NCBI GenBank assembly: GCA_019113915.1
Contig: DXGM01000017.1
Location: forward strand, 1-47,984
Direction: 5' to 3'
Source: Candidatus Gordonibacter avicola
Lineage (GTDB): Bacteria > Actinomycetota > Coriobacteriia > Coriobacteriales > Eggerthellaceae
DNA: 47,984 nucleotides
Part shown: piece by piece, positions 1-8,386 of the stretch
Numbering within the stretch: position 1 is the stretch's first letter
How the letters are laid out: each line of letters opens with the position of its first letter
Notes under the pieces: generated by a model
The model's database searches: none
The model's input: the letters and a program-made list of their open reading frames with translations, nothing else
Told to the model about the DNA's origin: nothing
Translations under genes and position numbers: made by a program

Positions 1-89
1 ATTCATCTCACAGTATCCAGTTTTCAAGGTTCTCGCGGGCCTCTTTCGAAGCCCTTCGCCGCTTGCCGTGGCGAGCAGCGCAAGGAGAT
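1..89 (-). other. Probable rRNA operon leader (partial, runs off the left edge)
   Basis: Read on the minus strand, this stretch lies directly downstream of two strong promoters. It contains a small GGGC...GCCC hairpin followed by CCTTGAAAACTGGATAC, a motif family common in rRNA leaders and spacers of Gram-positive bacteria. No rRNA gene body is inside the window, so the 16S gene to the left is an inference. Confidence 0.5.
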
Positions 90-118
90 ACTTTACTCTC
101 CCGTTTCCCTCTTGTCAA
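90..118 (-). promoter_or_regulatory. Sigma-70 promoter, probable rrn P2
   Basis: On the minus strand there is a perfect TTGACA at 118-113, a 17-bp spacer and TAAAGT at 95-90. Immediately upstream of the -35 box (about 119-155) is an A/T-tract stretch resembling an UP element. It reads left, towards the window edge. Confidence 0.75.
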
Positions 119-230
119 GAACTTTTTTCAATTTCTTTCAAAAAGTTTTTGAGGTTGATGGCTTCCACCATCGTCCCTTGACCAAGTGAGTCACGGTGCT
201 GTGTTCTCTCCTCGAAAACGCAGCCCGAAT

Positions 231-259
231 ATAATACCGAGCACCCCTACGTTTGACAA
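231..259 (-). promoter_or_regulatory. Sigma-70 promoter, probable rrn P1
   Basis: On the minus strand there is TTGTCA at 259-254, a 17-bp spacer and TATTAT at 236-231. The A/T-rich stretch upstream of its -35 shares GAAAAAAGTT with the one before the downstream promoter, as expected for tandem rrn promoters. Confidence 0.7.
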
Positions 260-554
260 GAGGTAATTTTAACTTTTTTCAAAATTTGGGTGAAGAAGGG
301 CGGCGTGGGCGGTGTTATAGTGGCGAAACCGCAGGTGGCGGGTGGTGTGCTGCGTTTGCATGGGCGTGAAGAAAGGTATCTTGAGCCTTCGGATGACTGA
401 CTAGCTGATGCCAAGCGGGTCTCGACGGGCACTGAATTGTCGTTGGAGGGCAGTGGGTACCTTATACTAGAGAGTGTCGGCCGCTTTCACTTCTCTTTTT
501 GTCTTCCTTATAAGGAGTGGGTGCAGTGGGCGATTCAGGCGAGAGGAGTTGCGC
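260..554. other. Intergenic region between rrn promoters and cca
   Basis: The left part is the A/T-rich UP-like sequence of the leftward promoter. A TATACT hexamer at 463-468 may be the -10 box for cca, but no well-spaced -35 box is visible. I see no gene here. Confidence 0.4.
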
Positions 555-1967
555 ATGGGTGAACAGACGATAGCTACCGCGAACGCCGAGGGCGTTGTTA
601 TTGCGCTGCCAGCACATGCGCTGCGTGCCCTTGAGTTGTTGGAGGGCGCAGGGTATGAGGCGTGGTGCGTGGGAGGGTTTGTGCGCGATGCGCTGTTGGG
701 GCGGCCGGGCGACGATGTGGACCTTGCCACCAACGCGGCGTGGACTGACGTGCAGCGCGTGTTCGAAGACGCGGGCTATCGGACCCATGAGACGGGTGTG
801 AAACACGGCACGCTCACCGTAATAGTGGAGGGCGAGGCACTGGAAATTACCACGTACCGTACCGACGGTATATATAGTGATGCGCGTCACCCCGAGGCCG
901 TCACCTTCGTGCGCACGATAGAGGAAGATCTTGCGCGGCGCGACTTTACTATCAATGCGCTTGCGTACCACCCCACCCGCGGGCTGTTGGACCCGTATGG
1001 TGGCGTGGAGGACATGCGCGCGGGAATCATACGCGCCGTGGGTGAGCCCGCCAAGCGCTTCTCCGAGGACGCGCTGCGTATCTTGCGGGCGTGCCGGTTT
1101 TGCGCGCAGCTGGGCTTCTCGCTTGACCCGGACACCTATGCGGGCATGATGGCGAACAAATGCCAGCTTTCGCGCATTTCGGCCGAACGTATCACTCACG
1201 AGTTGGATCGCTTCCTTTTGGGGGCATTCGCGGGCGAGGCGCTGATGCGCACTGTTGATGTGATCTCTGCGGTGCTGCCGGAGCTGGTGGCCATGAAGGG
1301 GTTCAACCAACACACGCCTTACCATATATATGATGTTCTTGAACACACGGCGCATGCGGTGCAGGCTGCAGTGCCTGAGCGGCTGGTGCGCTGGGCGGCG
1401 CTCTTCCACGACACCGGCAAGCCGGCGGCGTTTTTCCAGGATGCGGAAGGCACGGGGCACTTTTACGGTCACGCAAAGATCAGCGTAGAGTTGGCACGCT
1501 GCTCCATGAATAAGCTGCTGCTGTCCCCTGCGTTCCGCGACCGGGTGCTTGTACTCATTGAACGCCACGACGATGTGATAGAGCCCACGCCCAAAGCGGT
1601 GAAGCGGGCACTCGCGCGACTGGGGGGCGATACGGAGTTGTTCCGTGCTCTGTGCGCGCTCAAGCGGGCGGATGCGGCAGCCCAGGCGCCGCAGTGCGCG
1701 GGGCGCGTGGCGCTGGCCGATGAGTTGGAAGTGATTCTTGATGAGTTGCTGGCGGCCGACGAGGCGTTCACGTTGAAGAAGCTTGCCCTTGATGGGCGCG
1801 CGGTGATGGCGGCCGGCGTTGCGCAGGGGCCGGATGTGGGTGCGGTGCTGGCCGCGGCGCTCGACGCGGTGATTGATGAGCGCGTGCCGAACGAAAAGGA
1901 CGCGCTGCTTGGCTTCGTAAAGGAGTGGCTTGGCGCGCGTGCGGATGCTGAGGGTGAGTCTCGCTGA
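555..1967 (+). CDS. cca: CCA tRNA nucleotidyltransferase with HD domain
   Basis: This enzyme adds or repairs the 3' CCA end of tRNAs using CTP and ATP. The 470-residue protein has the class II nucleotidyltransferase head: GGFVRD at about 40-45, the metal-binding GDDVDL around 52-57, and RRDFTINA near 128-135. An HD-type motif (LFHDTGKP) sits near 285, as in the larger bacterial Cca/poly(A) polymerase family. I chose the ATG at 555 because AGGAG lies 6 bases before it; an in-frame ATG-like start 81 bases upstream has no ribosome site and would add a non-conserved leader. The two tRNA genes nearby already encode CCA, so here the enzyme may mostly do repair. The gene is monocistronic. Confidence 0.93.
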   Translation: MGEQTIATANAEGVVIALPAHALRALELLEGAGYEAWCVGGFVRDALLGRPGDDVDLATNAAWTDVQRVFEDAGYRTHETGVKHGTLTVIVEGEALEITTYRTDGIYSDARHPEAVTFVRTIEEDLARRDFTINALAYHPTRGLLDPYGGVEDMRAGIIRAVGEPAKRFSEDALRILRACRFCAQLGFSLDPDTYAGMMANKCQLSRISAERITHELDRFLLGAFAGEALMRTVDVISAVLPELVAMKGFNQHTPYHIYDVLEHTAHAVQAAVPERLVRWAALFHDTGKPAAFFQDAEGTGHFYGHAKISVELARCSMNKLLLSPAFRDRVLVLIERHDDVIEPTPKAVKRALARLGGDTELFRALCALKRADAAAQAPQCAGRVALADELEVILDELLAADEAFTLKKLALDGRAVMAAGVAQGPDVGAVLAAALDAVIDERVPNEKDALLGFVKEWLGARADAEGESR

Positions 1968-2180
1968 CGCTATGCCTCTTCGATTTCGCTTCCCCCTTCG
2001 CCTTCTTCTTCGCCTTCCTTATAGTGGTGGCTTCTCGCGGCCACTGGACGTGGCGAACCTTTTACGGGTGGCCCACCTGCGCGCAACGATAGCGTGCGGC
2101 GGTGCGGTGCGGTGCTTCCCTGCTTCTATACTGGGCCGACTAGTGCGCAGACGTGCAGGTACGCGAGGAAGCGAGGCGCC

Positions 2181-2945
2181 ATGGCAACCATGATGGCAGA
2201 ACGGCAAAGCGAACAAACTCCCGACACTCAGACAGACACCCGCGCCGAGGCCCTTGAGGGGGCGGCGCGATCCATGAGCATTACTATCACGAAAAACGGC
2301 CCCTACGTGGTCTCCGGTGGCGTTCCCCTGCTGCAGGAAATTATCACGCCGGTGGACGGCCATCGCGAGTACCGTCTGCGGCGCTCCTTTCCGCCGGCTC
2401 AAACCTATGCGCTCTGTCGCTGCGGGCGCACGAAAACGCCGCCGTTTTGCGACGGCTCGCATATGACGGTGGGGTTTGAGGGTGCCGAAACGGCGAGCAA
2501 AGCCCCTTATGAGGAACGTGCCGATATTTATCCGGGAGCAGGCGTATTCCTGATGGACGACAACCGCTGCGCGTATGCACGCTTCTGCCACCGCGAAGAC
2601 GGCGACGTATGGACGCTCACCGAGCGCTCGGGTGATGCGCGGTTGAAGGACGAAGCGATCAAGGCGTCGTCGGACTGCCCCGCCGGGCGGCTCGTTCACT
2701 TTGATGCGGCTGAAGGGGGTTCCTATGAACCGCAACTGGAGCCGTCGATCTCGCTGTTGGAAGACCCTGAGGTGGGTGCCAGCGGGCCGTTGTTCGTGCG
2801 CGGCGGCATTCCGCTGATTGGCGCGGATGGCAGCGTGTATGAACTGCGCAACCGCTATGCGCTCTGCCGGTGCGGTTCGTCGCGCAACAAACCGTTTTGC
2901 GATGCCATGCATGTGACTGTGTCGTTTTCTGATGGGCTGTTCTAG
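2181..2945 (+). CDS. Double CDGSH-type iron-sulfur protein
   Basis: The protein has 254 residues. Its N-terminal CDGSH zinc-finger-like domain has CRCG...FCDGSH (about 79-93), the pattern that binds a 2Fe-2S cluster with three Cys and one His. The middle section (about 129-168) has CAYARFC ... DCPAG, resembling the divergent 4Fe-4S mono-cluster (Fer4_19) domain. A second CDGSH-like site follows, CRCG...FCDAMH (about 228-243), in which GS has become AM but the Cys3-His ligands remain. The role is probably electron transfer or cluster handling; no substrate can be named. The start at 2181 is preceded by AGGAAG 9 bases upstream; ATG at 2190 or 2193 is also possible. A TATACT at 2127-2132 may be part of its promoter. 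Nothing adjacent suggests an operon. Confidence 0.85.
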   Translation: MATMMAERQSEQTPDTQTDTRAEALEGAARSMSITITKNGPYVVSGGVPLLQEIITPVDGHREYRLRRSFPPAQTYALCRCGRTKTPPFCDGSHMTVGFEGAETASKAPYEERADIYPGAGVFLMDDNRCAYARFCHREDGDVWTLTERSGDARLKDEAIKASSDCPAGRLVHFDAAEGGSYEPQLEPSISLLEDPEVGASGPLFVRGGIPLIGADGSVYELRNRYALCRCGSSRNKPFCDAMHVTVSFSDGLF

Positions 2946-3044
2946 AGCGCAGGCCGCGGCGGCGAGGCGACGCAACCGGGGACGCCGAGCACCCGGTCGG
3001 TGACCCCACAGGCCAAAGTTTCCGAAAAAAGTTGCCAAGAAGGC

Positions 3045-3073
3045 TTGACGAAGGAAGCGTCACCCCGTAATAT
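3045..3073 (+). promoter_or_regulatory. Strong sigma-70 promoter for the tRNA pair
   Basis: TTGACG at 3045-3050 and TAATAT at 3068-3073 are separated by exactly 17 bp, about 58 bp before the tRNA-Gln gene. Confidence 0.8.
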
Positions 3074-3130
3074 ATCCACTCGCGCTCGCGTCTTACGACA
3101 AACATCGCAGGACGCGCATCGGTAAGCCGA

Positions 3131-3204
3131 TGGGGTGTCGTCTAATGGCAGGACAGCGGTTTCTGGTGCCGTATGTGAGGGTTCGACTCCTTCCACCCCA
3201 GCCA
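3131..3204 (+). tRNA. tRNA-Gln (anticodon CTG)
   Basis: The cloverleaf has acceptor TGGGGTG/CACCCCA, anticodon loop TTCTGGT (anticodon CTG), T-loop GTTCGACTC, discriminator G and an encoded CCA at 3202-3204. The anticodon stem contains a wobble or weak closing pair. Confidence 0.9.
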
Positions 3205-3237
3205 TTTTTAAGGTATACTGGCACAGTGCAACAACGT

Positions 3238-3314
3238 GGCTCCGTCGTCTAGCGGTTTAGGACGCCGCCCTCTCAAGGCGGAGGTCGCCGGTTCGAATCC
3301 GGTCGGAGCTACCA
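3238..3314 (+). tRNA. tRNA-Glu (anticodon CTC)
   Basis: Acceptor GGCTCCG pairs with CGGAGCT, allowing a terminal G-T. The anticodon stem is CCGCC/GGCGG with loop CTCTCAA, giving anticodon CTC. The T-loop is GGTTCGAATCC and CCA is encoded. It lies 33 bp after tRNA-Gln, so the two are probably co-transcribed and processed apart. Confidence 0.92.
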
Positions 3315-3325
3315 CGAAACTTGCA

Positions 3326-3354
3326 GGCCGGGGCTTATGCCCCGGCCTTTTGTT
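3326..3354 (+). terminator. Rho-independent terminator of the tRNA pair
   Basis: A perfect 9-bp stem GGCCGGGGC/GCCCCGGCC with loop TTAT is followed by TTTTGTTT. It sits 11 bp after the CCA of tRNA-Glu. Confidence 0.9.
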
Positions 3355-3429
3355 TATTCTGCACCAACGGGCACGACGAATGCGTGCGTGTGGCGTCGGG
3401 CTGCGGCCGGCGCGGGAAAGGAGCTTCCC

Positions 3430-5079
3430 ATGCAGGTTGATCTCATCATCGAAAGCGAACACGTGTTCACGGGGTGCGAGCCCACCACGCGGTCGGGTGC
3501 CGTTGCCTGCGCGGATGGGCACCTTGTGGCCGTGGGGCCGCGCGAGGATGTGCGGACGTTCGCGCGGCAGATGAACGCGGCGAGCGGCGCGGCGGCACCG
3601 GAAGTGCGCGACTTCGGCGATGCACTCGTGATGCCGGGGCTTCACGATTCGCACCTGCACTTCTTTCATTCGGCCGTGTACTCGTCACCCCTTGCGACCA
3701 CCTTTATGGGTACGAGCGAGGCCGACTGCGTGACGCGCATGAAGGCGTTCGCTGCTACGCGCCCGGAAGGTTGGCTGCTCGCCCAGGGATGGCGCGAGTA
3801 TCGGTGGGAGCCGCCGACCATGCCAACGAAGCGCTCACTTGACGAGGCCTTCCCCACGCGCCCAGTGGCGCTGTATTCAGGTGACGCACACACGCTGTGG
3901 CTGAACTCGGTGGCGCTGCACGAGCTGGGGCTTTCGCTTGAAAGCGTGCCGCCGACCGGCGGGTCGTACGACCGTTTCGAAGATGGCGAGTTGACCGGCA
4001 TTGTGCGCGAGGCGGCGGCCATGGAGCTGATGCCGAAGATCATGGGAGCGTTCAGCAACGCGGAGATCATGGACGCGTACCGCGGGTTCTTCGCCACGTT
4101 AGCGCGCAACGGCGTGACGAGCGTATGTGACCTGTCGCTTATGGCACACCCCGGGCTCGACTTCATCCGCGACGATGTGCATGCGGCGCTGCTTGCGCGT
4201 GGTGAATTGACGGCGCGCGTGCACGTCTTCCCCACCCTGTTGGCTGACATGAGTCGCTTCGAAGCCATGCGGCAGACGTACACGGGGCCGTATTTGCAAG
4301 CGCCGGGGTTCAAGCAATTCTTCGACGGCGTGTCGAGTCAGCATACAGCCTGGGTGAGCGAGCCGTACGCGAACGCGCGCTCGGCGGGAGACTGCGGACG
4401 GCCCACGGTGGATGTCGACACCATGCGGACGTTGGTGCTGGCTGCAGCCGCGAAGGGGTATCCCGTGCGCATTCACACGATTGGGGATGCGGCCATTCAT
4501 GCGGCGCTTGATATCTTTGAGGAAGCGCGCGCAACCTATGGGCCGCTGCCCGAGGGGCGGCGCAACTGCTTGGAACATCTGGAGAACTTCCTGCCTGGCG
4601 ATGTGGAGCGGCTTGCGAAGTTGCAGGTGGTGGCAGCGGTGCAGCCGCCTCATATGACGCTTGACCCCGGCGGCCCCGAGCGCGACTTGGGACCTGAGCG
4701 CGTGCCATACATGTGGCCCTTCCGCACGCTGCTTGACCGGCAAACCGTGTTGGCCTTTGGCACGGACTCGCCCGTGGTGGACGTGAACTCTATGGATGTG
4801 CTATACGCAGCCGTGACCAGGCAGGACCCGAAGTCGCACGAGCCGGCGGGCGGCTGGCTTCCCGCCGAGCGTACGGGCATGGCCGAGGCGTTGCGCGCCT
4901 ACACACAGGGCAGTGCCGCAGCGGCAGGACGGCGCCGCGAGTTGGGTACGCTGGAGGTGGGGATGCTCGCCGACGTGTGCGTACTTGACCGCAACGTGCT
5001 TACCTGCGATGTTGCGGACATCCAAAAGACGCAGGTGCTCGCCACATTCATGGGCGGCCGCTGCGTATTCGAACGCTAG
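3430..5079 (+). CDS. YtcJ-like metal-dependent amidohydrolase
   Basis: This is a 549-residue member of the amidohydrolase family 3 (YtcJ-like) group, which hydrolyses amide-type bonds with one or two bound metal ions. Visible motifs are the metal-binding HDSHLH (about 72-77) after the short N-terminal beta-sandwich segment, HTIGDAAIH near 349, EHLE near 382, and GTDSPV near 443 carrying the last metal-ligand Asp. The C-terminus returns to the composite domain (LGTLEVGMLADVCVLD). No signal peptide is seen, so it is probably cytosolic. The ATG at 3430 has AAGGAG about 7 bases upstream. The substrate cannot be deduced; family members act on varied N-acyl or cyclic amides. It stands alone and is convergent with the next gene. 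Confidence 0.85.
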   Translation: MQVDLIIESEHVFTGCEPTTRSGAVACADGHLVAVGPREDVRTFARQMNAASGAAAPEVRDFGDALVMPGLHDSHLHFFHSAVYSSPLATTFMGTSEADCVTRMKAFAATRPEGWLLAQGWREYRWEPPTMPTKRSLDEAFPTRPVALYSGDAHTLWLNSVALHELGLSLESVPPTGGSYDRFEDGELTGIVREAAAMELMPKIMGAFSNAEIMDAYRGFFATLARNGVTSVCDLSLMAHPGLDFIRDDVHAALLARGELTARVHVFPTLLADMSRFEAMRQTYTGPYLQAPGFKQFFDGVSSQHTAWVSEPYANARSAGDCGRPTVDVDTMRTLVLAAAAKGYPVRIHTIGDAAIHAALDIFEEARATYGPLPEGRRNCLEHLENFLPGDVERLAKLQVVAAVQPPHMTLDPGGPERDLGPERVPYMWPFRTLLDRQTVLAFGTDSPVVDVNSMDVLYAAVTRQDPKSHEPAGGWLPAERTGMAEALRAYTQGSAAAAGRRRELGTLEVGMLADVCVLDRNVLTCDVADIQKTQVLATFMGGRCVFER

Positions 5080-5120
5080 GACGACACCGGGCGGCCAGAC
5101 GAGCAGCGGCGCGCCCGGCG

Positions 5121-6779
5121 CTATTCCTCGCTGGCCGAGAAGGCCTTGATGGCGGCCTTGTTGCGATACATCGCCTCGTCGGCGCGCTTGAACACCGCAT
5201 TGAAATCGCAGTCGATAGTTTCGTCGTACACGGCAAGACCACGGGCGAGCGACACGGGGCTCGCCAGCTGCGCGTCGGCATTGACCTGCTCGATCTTTCG
5301 TTCTAGATCGTTCAGCAGTTCGCAGCGGCTTGTGAGATCGCGCTGTTCGAGAATGACCACGAATTCGTCTCCCCCGACCCGATAGACTGGGCTGTGCTTA
5401 AACACGTCACAGATAATCTTTCCCGAATCAATGATGAGCATATCGCCGAAATCGTGGCCGTGGGTGTCGTTGACATCCTTGAGGTCGTTGATATCAAGTA
5501 CCACCACACCGAACGCGGGTTTCCCCGATCGTATCTCTTCGTTAAGCCGCTCAACTGCGTCGTTGTAGGCCATCTTGTTCTTCAAGCCGGTGAGTCCGTC
5601 GCGATAGGCTAGCCCGTTGATGTATTCCAGATAGCGCCGCAGATGTTCCACCGTTTGCCGGAAGCTTTCCGTGAGGGTGCCCACCTCGTCTTTCGTCCGG
5701 CTTTCAAGCTTGATGGACAGGTCGCCGTCGGCGATGCGTTTTGCCGCCCGATCGAGGTCCTTCAGCGGCTGGATAATCCGGCGTGTGACCAGCACCGTAA
5801 GCACAATTGAGAGAAGGGCGATGAGCGCAAACGAAATCACATTCTGGAAGATGAGCGCATTCATGGCTGCGTCAATTTCGGACACGGGAGCCGTAATGCC
5901 CAGCCGCATTCCGTTATGCAGCGTCGAGAGCGCCATGCGTTTGTCATTGCCGCGCCAGGTGTACGAAAGCAGCCCATTATCTGAAGCCGAAGCAACCATC
6001 TGGTCAGCCGTTGGCTGTAAGCCCTGTTCCAGGTCGGCCATGAGGGATCCGTGCGGTGCCGATTTGTGGCTGAGGATGCGTGCGTCGTCGTCTACAAGGA
6101 ACGCGTACCCCGTGTCGTAAATGCGAATGTCCTTCACGATGTGCTCGATGACTTCGAAATCGATGTCCATGCCCACCACGCCGATGGCCACGCCGTCGCG
6201 ATAGAGCGGGATGACGTAGGAGATCATCTGCACGCCGATGTTTTTGTTCTGGTAGGGCATCATCCAGAGCGGTTTGCCGTTTTCGATGGGCTGGTAGTAC
6301 CACCCCACGTGCTCCACATCCTCCGCGCTGTAGCGTGAGATGTCGGTGGGTTTGAGTTCGGTGAAAGAGCCGCTGCGATCGGTGCGGCTCCAGAAGAGGC
6401 CTGCCGTGGAAGGGGCCAGGTCAGGACTGAAACGCACGTACACCGCGAGCGCGCCTTCGGTGTTGTTGGCGGCGTTGAGCGCGACGGCGCGAATCTGGTC
6501 GGTGACGGTGTCGACGTAGCTCGCATCGTCGTGGAAGCGCGTGAGGTCGGTAATTTGTCCGGCGGAGTATTCGGCAAGCGTATTGACCGATTGCTCGATG
6601 CGCAGCAAAAGCGCATCAATTTCTTGCGCGCGATCGTCGCAGGTGAGGTTCATGATGCGGCCGGAGTCCTCGTCGATCACGCGCCCTGCACTCAGGATGC
6701 CCGCGCCGCCGATTACGGCCGCCGAAAGCAACACGCATCCGAAGATGAGCAGTATGAACTTGGTTTGGATCGATTTCAC
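5121..6779 (-). CDS. Membrane diguanylate cyclase with Cache sensor, HAMP and GGDEF domains
   Basis: The protein (552 residues) probably makes the second messenger c-di-GMP from two GTP in response to an extracellular ligand. It has an N-terminal membrane segment (about 8-30), a roughly 270-residue outside domain with dCache features (WYYQPIENGKPLW ... GVVGMDIDF), a second membrane segment (about 315-335), a HAMP linker (RRIIQPLKDLDRAAKRI) and a GGDEF domain with an intact active site RVGGDEF near 467-471. The usual upstream RxxD inhibitory site is not evident, so product inhibition may be absent. The start is GTG at 6779 with AAGG upstream. No phosphodiesterase (EAL or HD-GYP) gene lies in the window. 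The ligand is unknown. Confidence 0.9.
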   Translation of the reverse strand: MKSIQTKFILLIFGCVLLSAAVIGGAGILSAGRVIDEDSGRIMNLTCDDRAQEIDALLLRIEQSVNTLAEYSAGQITDLTRFHDDASYVDTVTDQIRAVALNAANNTEGALAVYVRFSPDLAPSTAGLFWSRTDRSGSFTELKPTDISRYSAEDVEHVGWYYQPIENGKPLWMMPYQNKNIGVQMISYVIPLYRDGVAIGVVGMDIDFEVIEHIVKDIRIYDTGYAFLVDDDARILSHKSAPHGSLMADLEQGLQPTADQMVASASDNGLLSYTWRGNDKRMALSTLHNGMRLGITAPVSEIDAAMNALIFQNVISFALIALLSIVLTVLVTRRIIQPLKDLDRAAKRIADGDLSIKLESRTKDEVGTLTESFRQTVEHLRRYLEYINGLAYRDGLTGLKNKMAYNDAVERLNEEIRSGKPAFGVVVLDINDLKDVNDTHGHDFGDMLIIDSGKIICDVFKHSPVYRVGGDEFVVILEQRDLTSRCELLNDLERKIEQVNADAQLASPVSLARGLAVYDETIDCDFNAVFKRADEAMYRNKAAIKAFSASEE

Positions 6780-6908
6780 GAAAGGCCTTTCCAGCCACCG
6801 ACGCTTTGCTACCGTTCAGAGAGCAGACGAACTTTAGCATGGGCGTTCAGGGCCGTAAAGGCATTGAACTTATAAGTGAGGATAGCGAAAGGCGCTCTGG
6901 GGCGAAGC

Positions 6909-7697
6909 CTACTCGTACTCCCACATATGGTTAAGCGGGCCGCTTCCGTGGCCAAGGTTGAGACCAGCGGCCAGGGCACCGTAGACGTAGTCCTTGGCGG
7001 CACGCACGGCCTGCTCGGTGGTGAAGCCCTGGGCGAGGCCGCAGGCGATGGCGGACGAAAGCGTGCAGCCGGTGCCGTGCGTGTTCGGCGTGTCGATGCG
7101 CGGGGCGCGCAGCCAGAGTGCAGGGGCGTCTGCGCTGGTGACGAGCACGTCATCGGCGCTTTCGGCAGCGTGGCCACCTTTTACGAGCACCGCACCCTTC
7201 CCTACCGCGGTCAGCTGGCGGGCGGCGCGTTCGAGGGATGCCTCGTCATTGGCCGGGAAGCCGCAAAGAACCGCCGCTTCGGGCATGTTCGGCGTGAGGA
7301 CATCCGCAAGGGGAAGCAGGTGCTGAGTGAGGGCGCGCACGGCGTCTTCGTCGATGAGGCGCGCGCCGCTTGTGGCCACCATGACGGGGTCGACCACGAT
7401 GTTGGCTGCTTTGTGCGCTTGCAGGCGCTCGGCTATCGCTTCGATGATGGCGGCCGAGGACACCATGCCAATTTTGACCGCAGCGGGGCGAATGTCTTCG
7501 AAGACGGCGTCGATCTGCGCGGCGACAAACGCAGGGTCTATGGCAACCACGCCGGTCACGCCGAGCGTGTTTTGCGCCGTGAGCGCCGTGAGCGCGGTTT
7601 CGGCGAACAGGCGGTGCGCCGCGATGGTTTTGATGTCGGCCTGAATGCCGGCACCGCCGCTTGAGTCCGATCCGGCAATACTGAGCACTGCTTCCAT
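6909..7697 (-). CDS. thiD: Hydroxymethylpyrimidine/phosphomethylpyrimidine kinase
   Basis: ThiD phosphorylates HMP and then HMP-P to HMP-PP, the pyrimidine half of thiamine. The 262-residue ribokinase-fold protein shows SIAGSDSSGGAGIQAD at the N-terminus, DPVMVATSG near 103, and the anion-hole/catalytic THGTGCTLSSA near 205-214. It is the last gene of the riboswitch-controlled thiCMED operon and begins 19 bp after thiE, with AAAGGAGG before its ATG. No obvious hairpin terminator lies in the 129 bp before the diguanylate cyclase gene, which is on the same strand. Confidence 0.95.
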   Translation of the reverse strand: MEAVLSIAGSDSSGGAGIQADIKTIAAHRLFAETALTALTAQNTLGVTGVVAIDPAFVAAQIDAVFEDIRPAAVKIGMVSSAAIIEAIAERLQAHKAANIVVDPVMVATSGARLIDEDAVRALTQHLLPLADVLTPNMPEAAVLCGFPANDEASLERAARQLTAVGKGAVLVKGGHAAESADDVLVTSADAPALWLRAPRIDTPNTHGTGCTLSSAIACGLAQGFTTEQAVRAAKDYVYGALAAGLNLGHGSGPLNHMWEYE

Positions 7698-7715
7698 GGT
7701 GGCCTCCTTTGGTGG

Positions 7716-8366
7716 CTAGACGCTGAGGGTGTCGCGCACGAGGGTGCGCAGCGTATGGGCGCTTGCACGGATGTCGTCGGCGGCGAAGAGGGCCGATACG
7801 ACGGCCACGCCATCGGTGCCGGTGCCCGCAAGCGCAGGCACCGTTTCGGCATTGAGCCCGCCGATGGCAACAACCGGAATGTCAACCGCGGCGCGGATAG
7901 CGGCAAGACCTTCGACGCCGACGTCGGCGGCATCGGGTTTCGTGGCCGTACCGAATATGGCACCGACGCCCAGGTAGTTAGCGCCGTCGGCCTGGGCGGC
8001 GAGCGCCTGGTCGACGGTTTGCACCGACACGCCCACGATGGCTTCGGGGCCGAGCTTGGCGCGCGCGGCGGTGCAGGCGGCGTCGCTTTGACCCACATGT
8101 ACGCCATCGGCGCCGGCCGCGAGCGCGGCTTCCACGTCGTCGTTAACGATGAGCGGCACGTCTGCTGCCTGGCAAAGGGGCAGGAGTGCTTGTGCCTGGC
8201 GTACCACTTCCGCCGACGGCGCGCCTTTTTCGCGCAGCTGCACACAGGTGACGCCACCCGCAAGCGCCTCGGCCACGCACTCCGCGAGCGTGCGGCTGTC
8301 GAGCCACGCACGGTCGGTCACCGCATAGAGCGCCATCGCGCGCCGAAGGGATTCTCGTGGGTACAT
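7716..8366 (-). CDS. thiE: Thiamine phosphate synthase
   Basis: ThiE joins HMP-PP and hydroxyethylthiazole phosphate to give thiamine phosphate. The 216-residue TIM-barrel protein has the family marks QLREKG near 43, IVNDD, HVGQSD, GVSVQT, GVGAIFGTATK and AIGGL. It lies between thiM (20 bp) and thiD (19 bp) in the operon. The ribosome site before the ATG at 8366 is weak, so its translation may depend on thiM upstream. Confidence 0.94.
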   Translation of the reverse strand: MYPRESLRRAMALYAVTDRAWLDSRTLAECVAEALAGGVTCVQLREKGAPSAEVVRQAQALLPLCQAADVPLIVNDDVEAALAAGADGVHVGQSDAACTAARAKLGPEAIVGVSVQTVDQALAAQADGANYLGVGAIFGTATKPDAADVGVEGLAAIRAAVDIPVVAIGGLNAETVPALAGTGTDGVAVVSALFAADDIRASAHTLRTLVRDTLSV

Positions 8367-8386
8367 GAGGGTCTTCTTTCTGCTTG

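Noticed and set aside
247..432. Small 61-codon minus-strand frame before cca
   Set aside because: It lies across the rrn promoter region with no ribosome site and no recognisable domain.
462..1568. A 368-codon minus-strand frame opposite cca
   Set aside because: It is the shadow of cca, with no ribosome site and no domain.
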